Assembly (NCBI GenBank): GCA_000934385.1
Contig: KN880613.1
Coordinates: 1-48,220, forward strand
Direction of reading: 5' to 3'
DNA length: 48,220 bases
Source: Cylindrobasidium torrendii FP15055 ss-10
Lineage: Eukaryota; Basidiomycota; Agaricomycetes; Agaricales; Physalacriaceae
Both the position numbers and the translations under genes were made by a program. The notes beneath the pieces are model-generated. The model had not been told where the DNA came from. It did no database searches and worked only from the letters and a program-made list of their open reading frames with translations. This document shows, piece after piece, positions 33,997 through 44,083 of the stretch; positions within the stretch are counted from its first letter, which is position 1, and each line of letters opens with the position of its first letter.

Positions 33997-36600
33997 ATGC
34001 TCGGCTCTCTACAGGGCCTTCAGCCCAATAATCAGCAAGGACCGGGCCAACAGCAACAACAAGGACCACAAGGAGGCGGGATCCCGCCGCCCCCGCCGCA
34101 GAATGGCCAGGACTACACGCTTTCCAGTGTTCTGCACTTTCTCCAAACGGAATGGCGTCGATACGAGCGGGACCGCAATGAATGGGAAATTGAGCGTGCT
34201 GAGATGCGGGTGCGTTACCGTCGTTGCTGTCGTGTCCAGGGCGCGTGCTGACCGGACCAGGCGCGCATCGCGCTTCTTGAAGGCGAACGTCGCTCATTTG
34301 AAAACGTCAAATTGGACCTTATGCGCCGCATAAAAATGCTTGAATACGCGCTCCGGATGGAACGGTCAGCATTCATCAGCGTGTTCGGCAACTGCATACC
34401 TATTTGACGTTCTAGCTCGAAACAACTCGCTGCCCCCAACGTAGCAGTCAAGATTGGCGCACCGACTACAATCAAAGAGGAGAGTAAAGAGGATAGCACA
34501 GGAAGCGGGAATGGCTCTCCACGAAGCGATGGTGCGTGTCCCGAAAAAATCAGAAATATCCCTTTTTAAAGCAACGTAGACTCTCCGTTGCCGGACTCGC
34601 GCCTACCGAACGGCCCCCAACAACATGGGAGGCAATCCACGGTATCCGGTAGTCTGTTTCCAAACTCCAGCAATATCAACGCTCTTGGAAAGCCGCCACC
34701 AGGACGCGACCCCAAGAGTCGTGCGCGTAGTCGCGACTACCTCAAGCAGTGCGTATTATGCAAGCTTTATCGACCTCTACTTACTTGTCTACAAGATGCC
34801 TCCAGGAAATTTCGTACTTGACATCCCCTCAAGCAATGAACCCGCTGCCTAACCGCCCTCTCCTGAACAACTCCAGCATGCCACTCACCCTTCCGAACGT
34901 GCCATCATTCGACCAGATGCCATACAACGGGCGCCCGCGGAAAATATTGCCAGAGAACAATAATCTATTGAACGGCATCAATCTCATGTCCGGCCCATCT
35001 TCTGCGCCAGCTGGCGCGAACGGACAAATCAATGGGCTTGAACGTCCCAACCCACTTGGCGGTCTCCCAGGACAGCCTTTGTCTGGCCCGTCTGGCTCGC
35101 CCGCGATCCCTCAACAGCAGCCTTCTATCACTGCGCCACCAGCGCAAGCAAACGAAAGCAATGCCCCCGTGGCCCGCGACGATTCCGAGGCAGAGCCACG
35201 GTCACTGACTGCCATTTTCCGACCGGATGCAGACTGGAAAGAACGTCTAAGGCAGTCCCACGAGGCCTCCGAACAGTCACGGCGTGAGAACTCGGAAGAT
35301 ATGAAGGACGAGGAGACAGAGGCTGAAGACGACGATGAGACTGCTGTAGAGGGTGATGGCGGAAAACAGTGGAAGACCAAGCGCACGTTGAGAAAGTGTG
35401 TTGCTCTCTTTATACAGGAAACGATTTTTCTTATATTTCGCAGCCATCTTGACGCCGTTCGCGCACTTGCATTCCATCCAACAGAGTTATGTCTGGCGAC
35501 CGGTGGCGACGACTGCACTGTGAAGATTTGGCGGATGGATGTCGCTGGGCTTACCTCCCCATCGTGCGTGATATTTTTCCCCTCCTCGCTCTGATTTTAA
35601 CCTTTCCTAGTGCTCGTGCGACCACAGAAGTTGAGCCTCAGCTCACCCTCCGCGGACACTCTGCAGCCATCACAAAGCTCATCCACTCGCCTTCGAAGCG
35701 ACTCATTTACTCAGCGTCTTTGGACTCCTCCATTCGCGTGTGGTCATTACCATCAGCGTCACATACGACTTATGCGCCGTACGACGAGGCCAGCCAGCGT
35801 GGAGAGCTCATCGGGCATACCGATGCTGTATGGGACTTGGCGTTAGTCCACGACGAGACGACGCTCATCAGCTGTGGTGCAGAGGGCACAGTCAAGGTGT
35901 GGGATGTCAGTGGACCCCATGGGCCAGGGCACTTGAAGCTGACATGGGGCTTCAACGGGCTGGAAAGCGGCGCTGAACATGAAGACGAGAGTGCACCAGG
36001 TGCAACGGCCGTGGAGGCGATCAAAGTTGACCTGAAGAAGGTCGCTGTTGCATACCAGAACGCCGTTGTCAAAATATTCGATATCGAGACGGGCAAGGAA
36101 CTTTCCAGGTTGGCGAGTGATGCGACATATGGTAAGTGCTGGTTCCAAGGCTGAGGCACATGCTGAAGCGGTATAGATGGTACGCCTGCAACCCAGGTGA
36201 ACAAGATAGCATCACATCCAACAATGCCATTGCTCGTCACTGCTCACGAAGACAAGTCGTTCCGCATCTTCGACATCGAGACAGGTGTGTTTTCCGCTAT
36301 TTTGACGATTCTCTGTTTCTTATGTGTGATGTAGGTGCTTGCACACACTCGATGCCCGCCCATCTGGATGGCATCACGTCGCTAGCCATTGACCCCGCTG
36401 GGTTCTCGCTGGTCACAGCATCGCATGATTGCTCGATCCGGGTATGGGACCTCTTAGGGTCAAAGACGTGTTCTTTCGAGATGACAATGCACCGGGAGAA
36501 GGCGCGCGAGGGTGTGCTGGACGTCGAGTTCCACCCATATCTACCTTTCTTGGCAAGCGCCGGTGCGGACGGTGTGGTGAAGTTGTACACTTCGTCTTGA
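33997..36600 (+). CDS. striatin, STRIPAK complex scaffold
   Basis: Nine exons (33997-34209, 34261-34364, 34416-34531, 34580-34748, 34796-35395, 35444-35563, 35611-36131, 36177-36284, 36335-36600) give 738 aa. Seen: a Gln/Pro-rich start, the striatin N-terminal block ([19 protein letters not shown], caveolin-type), a coiled coil ([16 protein letters not shown]), [16 protein letters not shown], an acidic linker, then about six WD40 repeats beginning [12 protein letters not shown] and including [38 protein letters not shown] and IRVWDLLG. Known: striatins (Neurospora HAM-3, Sordaria PRO11, yeast Far8) scaffold PP2A and kinases and control cell fusion and fruiting-body development. The GTG at 36136 inside an intron is not a start. 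An upstream in-frame ATG at 33871 is less likely. Confidence 0.94.
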
Positions 36601-37242
36601 GTGCATTTTCTATGAAGTATGATGTACTTATTGGCGGCGCACGGCGTAGTGTACTGCCGGATGGATGTATTGTATATACCAGCCTTGGGGACTTCTGTTA
36701 GATATTGGCCCTGGGCTTGATGAATCTCATGCATTTCTGAAATTCTGTTAGTTGTACATATGCGGATGTAGACCCCATGAAAGCTAGTGTAAGCCCTTGT
36801 TGATGGACACGCGATGATGTAAAAAACCTTGCCTTTCACATCGCGCCTCTTATTACTGCTCCAAACGTGGACTTTGAAGCTAAGCTTGAAGTAGTCTTAC
36901 CGGTAAGCGCTTAAGCTGTCAGTGGTTGGTTAACGGGCCTTATGAATAAGAGTTCTACTTGTCTCTCACAAGCTCTGGGGAGACAAGTGCCTCAGGAGCC
37001 TTTGAATTTGCCTTTACAGTACAGTGTAAGTATACGTGGTGAAAATCCTTTATGTCCTAACACGAACGAGGGATAGATGTCAAGTACAAATGAGGATGCG
37101 ACGTCGTAGCATCCAGATGAAAAGGAAACCCCCAAGGAATAGCGATATCATTGGACGGGATCGCAGCGAAGCTTCCCTCTACAACGATTGTCAAATACTG
37201 ATACATCGTGGATGTTTGCCCACGAATACTTATGTACCTTAA
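36601..37242. other. convergent intergenic region between striatin and B3
   Basis: 3' UTR of striatin and unique sequence up to the inner edge of the right inverted arm (about 37241). No gene seen. Confidence 0.45.
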
Positions 37243-38237
37243 TCACCGAGGATACCTTCGCCGTCGAGGGTTCGCGTCGTTGGATTGTGCATCATTGTGG
37301 TGGCTCCTGAGTCCTGGAAGAGTGACGGTAGAGTCTACGTCCAGTCTGCGCTTCTCAGAGCGTCTGGCATTTGAAGAAGATGAAGGTGATGTGCGTGACG
37401 AGCACGAAGTGTGCGAGGATTGTGTGGAGCAGTGCGAGGACATCGAGGACTGGCTCGAATTGGATGACGATGTTCTGGATGTGCCCGAAACAGACTTTGC
37501 TGAAGGGTATTTGGGGATGCGAGCCCAGAACATGTCGAATGCGTAAAGGCGCACAATGGCAAGTAGAGTCTCAGAGACTGGCGGAGCATCTGAGCATAAT
37601 CCGACGAGGTAACTCGCCGTCAACACCGCGATGCACGGATGGATTGGGAGGGTGAACTTGGGAAGGGCTGTGTACGGGTGCCGATGACGAGTGACTTTGC
37701 CAGTGAGAGGGTGCCGCGTGAAGAGATCCCTCTTGAAGTAGGGAGTCACTCCGAGCATGTATGTAGATGTCTGAAGATGAGGAACCTGATATGTGTGTTA
37801 GCGACGTTCCACCCAAAGGCGACTTGGCGCACCTCATCAAACCGCTGGCGCTCAGGAATAGGGCAGAAGCGATTCATTTTGTAAAGCTCAAGAATCTTGC
37901 GCAGGGTCTCCTCTGCGGGAATGAAGGCTATGCGCACGGGTTGAAAGAGTTGGGCCATGCCTGGTTGAACTGCAATTTATTAGGATTCTTCAAATGACTG
38001 CGTCGTACGTGACACGTACCTTGAAGATTATTCAGCGGAGACAGTCGAAATTTGCGAAGTTCGTGTTGGTGAAGCCCGCCGTAGGATTCTAGGGCTCTAA
38101 TCTGCTAATTATCAGCCAGAAGACACATGTGCAATGTATCAACGCACACAGCCTCCGTCCGGAGGGGCAACTTGGACTTGAACAACGTCAGAAGAGAACG
38201 TGTCGGAAAGCGAGACATCTTCTGCCCTGTAAAGCAT
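37243..38237 (-). CDS. family B protein, copy 3 (truncated, frame altered at 3' end)
   Basis: Four exons (38237-38148, 38101-38020, 37969-37833, 37785-37243) would give 283 aa, about 65 shorter than copies 1, 2 and 4. The N-terminal part and core (MLYRAEDVSLSDTF, RRHPLTGKV-type core, LPIHPCIAV) are intact. After EKRRLDVDSTV an insertion relative to the other copies shifts the frame, giving the novel end NPRRRRYPR and a stop at the inner edge of the inverted arm. Its promoter also lacks part of the CATCAGA block that precedes the other copies. It may still be expressed as a short form but looks like a decaying copy. Function unknown. Confidence 0.55.
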
Positions 38238-38750
38238 GATGGTGGTAGTTACTAGTTGTGGTTAGACTTAAAGGTGCGAGCTGCTCGATCGTTGTACACC
38301 CGGATCAGACGAGGCGGAACCATCGGTCCGAAATCCTGATCAGTTTGCGTTGTGGCATGGGAACAGTTCATAGAAAATAACCAAATTATCAGTCCCACAG
38401 GACTATAATGTGTTGCAGCGAAGCCTTGTTACAAAAGATCTCCCAGAAGAAATACATTCTGATCAGATTCTGGCGCCGTCAATAGCCAGCTATGGTGCGT
38501 GTGTCTACCTAACACCCATCATATTTACAATAAGATAAATTTGTGTCCGGTCCTTTCACATACTCGCACCACTCGGCTATCCACTCATTTGTGGTACAAA
38601 GACCACCCCTACAACGCACGACGGCAGACGAGCATTGATTCTGGCGCACTGGTGCGCTGTCAAGCTCAAGGCTGCCGAGGAGTGGGGCGCAATCCAGAGG
38701 ACTGCTTGTCCCACGGCGTTTGCACATCGCCTAATACCCGCAGTGTCGGT
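38238..38750. other. spacer between B4 and B3, duplicated in the other arm
   Basis: Inverted match of 27782-28314. It includes the conserved end of the alternative B4 frame (stop at 38666-38668, in the same place as in B1) and a minus-strand stretch ending LSYCKYDGC (to 38509). The B3 promoter occupies the right part of this spacer's low-coordinate side. No independent gene is supported. Confidence 0.45.
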
Positions 38751-39955
38751 TTAGACTGGTATATGACGGTGTAATGAATCGATTCGTCGTGAGGGTGCAG
38801 GAATGCAGCGACGCTGAAGGAGTTTCTTGGAGACCGGAGAATGATGGGAGCAATTCCTGGGGTCTGTGGACCCAATAACGCGAGGGCTATGAGCAGAGCG
38901 GATGTTGCAATGGTCGTGGCCCAGCGGTCGTTTGGTCACTTTCGCACAATTGGAAGACGAGGTCTTGGCTACCAAGGATACCGACGCCGCCGAGGGTTCC
39001 CGTCGTTGAATCTTGGTTGCTCGGGGAGGAGTGCCGGTAAAGTCTATGTCCCGTCTGCGCTTCTCAGGGCAACTGGCATTTGGGGAAGACGAAGGTGATG
39101 AGCACGAAGTGTGCGAGGATTGTGTGGAGCAGTGCGAGCGTGAAGACACCGACGACTGGCTGGAATTCGACGAGGATGAAGAACGTGTGCTGGATGTGCT
39201 TGTGACAGACTTTGCGGAGGAGTATTTTGGAATGCGCGCCCAAAACGAGTTGAATGCGTGAAGACGCCCAATGGCAAGCAGAGTATCGGAGATTGGAGGA
39301 GCGTCTGAACACAAGTCGATGAGAAAAATTGCTGTCGCCACCGCAATGCATGGATGGATAGGGAGGGTGAACTTGGGGAGGGCTGTATATGGGTGCCGAT
39401 GGCGAGTAACTTTGCCGGTGAGCGGGTGCCGCGTAAAGAGATCCCTCTTGAAGTAGGGATCTACCCCGAGCGTATATGTGGAAGTCTGAAGATGAGGAAC
39501 CTAAAGTGTGTTAGCAGGAGGCCATCCGAGTAACAGTCAACGCACCTCATCAAACCGTTTGCGCTCTGATATCGGACATATATGATTCATCTTGTAGAAC
39601 TCGAGGATATCAACCAGAGTCCTCTCCGCAGGGATGAAGGCTACTGCCGCGCGCCCAAACAGGTTCGCAACGTCAGGTTGAACTGCAGTTCGTTAGGGCG
39701 CTGCACAGATGGCGGCATTGTATGTAGCACGTGCCTTTGAGGGTATTTAATTGAGACCTTTGAAGTTTACGAAAAAATTCGTGTCGGTGAAGCCCGCCAA
39801 AGGATTCTAGGTCCTGGACCTGCTAATCATCAGCCAGAAGATACATGTGCAGAATATCAACGTACAGTAGGCCCCTGTGAGTACACGACTGATACTTGAA
39901 TGTCGTCGGTAGAAAACGTGTCAGAAAGTGAGAAGTCTTCAGCACGGTAAAGCAT
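38751..39955 (-). CDS. family B protein, copy 4 (unknown function)
   Basis: Four exons (39955-39866, 39819-39735, 39682-39546, 39500-38751) give 353 aa, with the same intron positions as copies 1-3. Exon 2 has one extra codon (EFFRKL), shared only with B5. The donor of intron 2 is GC instead of GT, also shared with B5. Core: DLFTRHPLTGKVTRHRHPYT and LPIHPCIAV, then a Ser-rich region, EKRRRDIDF and a basic tail. A second frame over 38935-38666 is open for 90 codons, contains a strongly hydrophobic segment (ATTIATSALLIALALL) and ends at the same stop as in B1. It is divergent from A2. Function unknown. Confidence 0.65.
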
Positions 39956-40320
39956 GATGATAGTGGTGGTAGTGGTGGTAGAGGTGAGAGCCGCTCGATC
40001 AAGTCTGATGGCACGGCACGGGCCGGCCGGAGTTTTTGCATGATTGATCTTCGGATTGTCTCAGAAGAGTCACAATGCTGTGACAATTCTTGGGCAATAA
40101 TCCAACAATGCCCTTTCCTTGCCCTTCCCACCCTTACTTCTCCGGCCCAAACGAAGACGCCCACGTGCCCGTTGATTGCAGTAGTATATAAGGCAGGGCA
40201 TCTTGGGACAGTGGGACTGACTGCTACCACAACCTCGTCCGCCTCCTCAAACTTGGCTGACTCCAAGGTTACGGGTACTATCTTTGGCTCCTTGAGAGGC
40301 AACTGTCCCTTGGTTTGGCC
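39956..40320. promoter_or_regulatory. divergent A2/B4 promoter region
   Basis: 365 bp, homologous to 26246-26585. A plus-strand TATATAAGG (40185-40193) lies about 130 bp before the A2 ATG, matching the A1 arrangement. On the B4 side a reverse-strand CATCAGAC...GATCG block sits near 39997-40010, next to a CCGGCCGG palindrome. Confidence 0.6.
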
Positions 40321-42180
40321 ATGGGTGGCAAGGTGAAGAGACGACCCAAGGGATCCCCAACATGGGTTCGCAATTATTCTGAGCGCAGGAACTTGCGACC
40401 TCTTTCTGCGGCTCTCAAGAAAAGAGTCGAAGAAATGTCTCCGTTTGATCGTGCTGGAGCCTTGACTGGGAGGCCTGATCCCGATGGCATGAGGCAAGGG
40501 TGCCATGGGTACCGACGCAGTGGTCCCGCCGTTGTTGCCTATCGCTTATCGAAATTATGCAACGAGACTCTTCACGTCGATTCATCAACGAACATAATCC
40601 TAGGTGAGAATCCGATTCGACAGAAAATAATTCTCCCGTGCTAACAATTTCTCAGAATTTGCAGATGAGCATCATTGCAACGACTTCCATTTCAATGACC
40701 TTTCGCCAACACGAGAGCAATGGAATACGATTCGCGATTTTTTGAAGCACAACATTGAGGCACCGCCCGACCAACGAAAGAAGCTCTTCGACGTGAGTCA
40801 TGTTTCTCTATCTCTATGCAGGTCTGTAAAATGACGGTTGCGTAGGTTTTCCCAAAAGGAAAGTTGTGGCGGTACAAGATCGTGTTCAACAATCGCACGG
40901 GGACGATCACTCTATACTACGACCCGATAACCGGAAAATGGACTCCCGAGTCACCCAGGATAGTTGACACTAAGACAACGGCTTCTGTGCTTACCCTAGA
41001 AATGGCGCTCCATCTACTCTGGGTTGTTATTGCAAGGGTTGACACCTGCAATCAGCTGAAATCTGCAGGCAAATATCACGAAGACAACTTTGATAAGGAG
41101 CAGGCGAACCTTGACAAGGAAATGGGGCATTTCTTTCAGAGGATCAACCTGTTTGGACCCATGACCCTCGAGGAGTTCAAGGACATGGTTGCTCATGAAT
41201 GGATCAACAAAAACGACATAAAGAATTATCGGAAGTGCCGGGGCGAAAGGAGCGAAATAGCATTGTACGACCCCCAGACTGGGGAATTGGTCAGCGCATA
41301 TCGCGGCAAGGATGGCAACTGGCCACGCAGTGTAGATCCGTCTATTGTTAAGCCCTCTGGAGAGCTCTTACCCGACGATGCGGATTCCGATGACTCTGAT
41401 GCCGATTCAATGCCCGTTCTCGACGACAACGACGATGAAGACGAGGGGGAGCCCGAGATTACCTACGATAGCACTGACGAAGATGGGAGTCCACGACTTC
41501 CAATCAACACACGTATCAGCAACAATTTCACTACGGATCCTGGGCAGAATCTGCCCCGTACCCCAGTTCCCTCTGCTGCTCGTGACAGTCGTTCGAGTCC
41601 TGACACAGATAGTGACCCCGAACCCCGATCGAGTCCTACTCCTGCGCAGGGCTATCATCAGAGGAAGAAGGCTCGACTTCTCTCCCCACGAGCATCTCCT
41701 ACACGTGACGATGTTCCAGCCGCCGAGTCCACAAATCCATCTCGTCGTCGTGGCCCGCTGCAACGTCGCCCGACCCGTGCGACGGCTCCTGTATCGCCAG
41801 AGCCATTGTCTCCCTCCATTCTGTCGTCCGACCCTCTCGATCTCCTCAAGCATCCTTCCAGCCCAGATGCGCCCACTGTTGATCTGTCGTCTGACCCTCT
41901 CGACACTCTTACTCGTCATCAACCGTCGACATCAAACGCCCGTGCGGGGCCGTCGACTCTGGCGACGAGTGGCACACGAGTACTCCAGAAGCCTGCATCG
42001 AAGAGGTACAATTACTTTGTTCCGTCCAAGGCAGTTCAGAGGCCAACGAGAAACCGATCGGGTGTAGCGTCGGGATCGAAACAGCGAACGGTCAAGAAGA
42101 AGTCTGCAAAGACCGGGGCCTTGGAGAAAGGAAAACGCAAGCGTGAGGAGGAGGACGAGGATGAGGAGGATGAGACGTAG
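40321..42180 (+). CDS. family A protein, copy 2 (unknown function, nuclear-type tail)
   Basis: Three exons (40321-40603, 40656-40792, 40846-42180) give 584 aa. Exons 1 and 2 have exactly the same lengths as in copy 1. The N-terminal 95 residues differ at many positions, and most of the Cys/His cluster of copy 1 is absent. The region after about 41575, with the C-terminal KGKRKREEEDEDEEDE and roughly 65 bp of 3' flank, is nearly identical to copy 1 at the DNA level, silent sites included. Middle motifs shared with copy 1: KLWRYKIVFNNRTGTITLYY, MTLEEFKDMV, YDPQTGELV. Not recognised as any known family. Likely nuclear by its tail, otherwise unassigned. Confidence 0.7.
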
Positions 42181-42243
42181 ATAGTGATTCTTGTTATGAA
42201 TATGTTAGGTTACATGCACCGAATAAGATATATGCTTTATGAA

Positions 42244-42603
42244 GAGTCAATACATTGCTCGAGGCTCCAATAAGTATTTCTCTGAAGCTAAATCATGCTG
42301 TAGGTCCACTCAGCTCATAGCGTAACATGCAGTGGAGTGCGTTTCAGCTCTTTGACACGGTCGACGATGATCCTAGCTTGGAGGAGTGTGGACGTGTAGG
42401 CTGAGGCTGCATGATCTGGGGGAAGACATAGCATCTTGTGCACAAGCTGCACATGGTTCAATGTCAAAGAATGCATTATGTGTGTGACCTTCTTGAGATT
42501 ATGCCGTTCTCATCAACGTGATGTTTGGGAGGTTGTTTGAAAGGCTCACATCCATGTGAGGATGTGCGCCATATGGAGCGGGCAACATAGCTGAAGCCAA
42601 GTG
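42244..42603. other. intergenic region right of the inverted arm
   Basis: Unique sequence between the outer edge of the right arm and the promoter of the PLC-like gene. No gene seen. Confidence 0.45.
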
Positions 42604-42610
42604 TATAAAA
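42604..42610 (+). promoter_or_regulatory. TATA box of the PLC-like gene
   Basis: TATAAAA lies 71 bp before the ATG at 42682, a normal distance. It suggests a strongly regulated secreted-protein gene. Confidence 0.65.
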
Positions 42611-42681
42611 GCGAGAGTCGAATTCGACAACTCAGCAACGTTCGAATCTGTTCTTTCTCCCCTCTTGTTGCCCTGACAGAA

Positions 42682-43866
42682 ATGCGTTCCGTCGACAGTC
42701 TTTTCTACCTGGCCGCCGCCGCCGGCATTGCGTCCGCGCTCGTTGCGCCTCAGGCTCGGGCAGATGTCTGCAATGGACACGCAGAGCTCTGTGAGCGCGG
42801 GTATGGCGACGTGACCTACCTTGGCTCGCACGACTCTTTTGCAATCAGCGACAGCGTATTTGCTCGTGAGTTTCTCCCAACGGATGGAAGGAGCTCAGCG
42901 TCGTTTACAGAGCGCGTCAGTGGCACGCACGCAGGAGGTTGGGCTTAAGGAGCAGCTAGATCTTGGTGTGCGCATGCTCCAGGCGCAAGCACACAAGGAC
43001 GGAGATGATCTCAAGTTCTGCCATACGAGTGCGTGAAACTCATTGTATTGATCGTTTTGATCGACTGACAACGTTCGATAGGCTGCGTTCGTAACTTCCA
43101 TATGCTTCAGTCGATAATTCTTCTTAACTCTCGGCTTTAGATTCTATTCGATGGTGGGAAGGTCGTCGACTATCTGAAGACCGTCAAGGAGTGGCTGGAC
43201 GAGAACCCAAATGAGGTTCTGACCTTTATCTTCACCAATCCCGAAGGTCTTCCTGCTCAAAGCATGTGGGCACCTGCGTTCCGCGACGCGGGTCTCATCG
43301 ACCTGGCCTATGTTCCTCCCTCGCAACCTGTCGCTCGTGGAGACTGGCCTACACTTGGTGAGCTCATCGACACCGGGAAGCGTGTCTTGGTCTTCCTCGA
43401 CGACACGGGAGGAGGAGGCGTTGACTTCATCATGGCTGAGTTCGACAACGTAAGCCACTCCCTTAGGTATTTATGCTGCCAGAGTAGCTGACGACTTACA
43501 GATCTGGGAAGCACCCTTCTCAAGCACAGACAAGAACTTCCCATGCAAAGTCGACCGCATTACTGGAAACCTGTCGCCTGAGCAACACATGAACATGATA
43601 AACCACAACCTCAACAAGAAGGTACTCGGCTCAGACGACATCCTTGTTCCCGACTACGGGGACATCGAAACCACGAACAGCGTCGACTCGTGCGTTCTTG
43701 GGCCTCGTACTCACCTTCGACATTGCTAATCATAGTTTGCAGTATTTTGGCGGATAACAATGGGTGCAAGGGCCTCGCTGGAAACGTTAACGCGAACTTT
43801 GTCATGCTTGACTTCGTTAACAAGGGCGAGGGTTTGAAGGCAGTCGACCAGCTCAATGGATTCTGA
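42682..43866 (+). CDS. secreted PLC-like phosphodiesterase (PI-PLC X-type TIM barrel)
   Basis: Six exons (42682-42855, 42911-43028, 43082-43086, 43141-43449, 43502-43689, 43743-43866) give 305 aa with an N-terminal signal peptide of about 27 residues. Seen: CNGHAELCERGYGDVTYLGSH with catalytic-type His50, LDLGVRMLQAQAH, the family motif FCHTSC with second His96, VKEWLDENPNEVLTF, RDAGLIDLAYV and DYGDIE. Fungal homologues are annotated as PLC-like phosphodiesterases; activity on phosphoinositides is rarely shown. The third exon is only 5 nt (GCTGC) and supplies Ser-Cys of the CHTSC motif. Skipping it would shift the frame. The first donor (GTATTT) was chosen because it keeps the frame; a stronger GTGAGT six bases on does not. 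Confidence 0.85.
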
Positions 43867-44083
43867 GCCGTATTTTAGCATCGATATTTAAATAATTTAT
43901 CCTAAATGATCCAGCTTGAGAGTGGGCACTTAGTATCATGCTTAGCTTGTCAGACCCGACTTGATGTTTTCCAATGCCCATCATGTTTTGACAGCATTGT
44001 ATTCAAGATGTATGCACAATAGTCCGATGTTAGTGTAACAGTTCAAAGTCCGTGTCGCCGTGAAGGGCGGATTCCAACGCTGC

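Larger units (their letters stand above)
37241..42243. repeat. right arm of the ~5 kb inverted duplication (B3-B4-A2)
   Basis: Mirror image of 24286-29284. The outer edge lies just after TATATGCTTTATGAA (42243). The inner edge truncates B3 at the position matching about 29275 in B2. Divergence between arms is uneven: the A 3' third and flank are nearly identical, while the A 5' half and the B copies differ more. Confidence 0.85.

Noticed and set aside
36136..36333. Alternative GTG-started frame within striatin
   Set aside because: It starts inside an intron. The spliced model keeps the WD40 repeats in frame.
24286..42243. A/B copies as retrotransposed genes or an LTR element
   Set aside because: All copies keep introns at identical positions and the promoters are included. 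No reverse transcriptase, integrase, long terminal repeats or poly-A tract were found.
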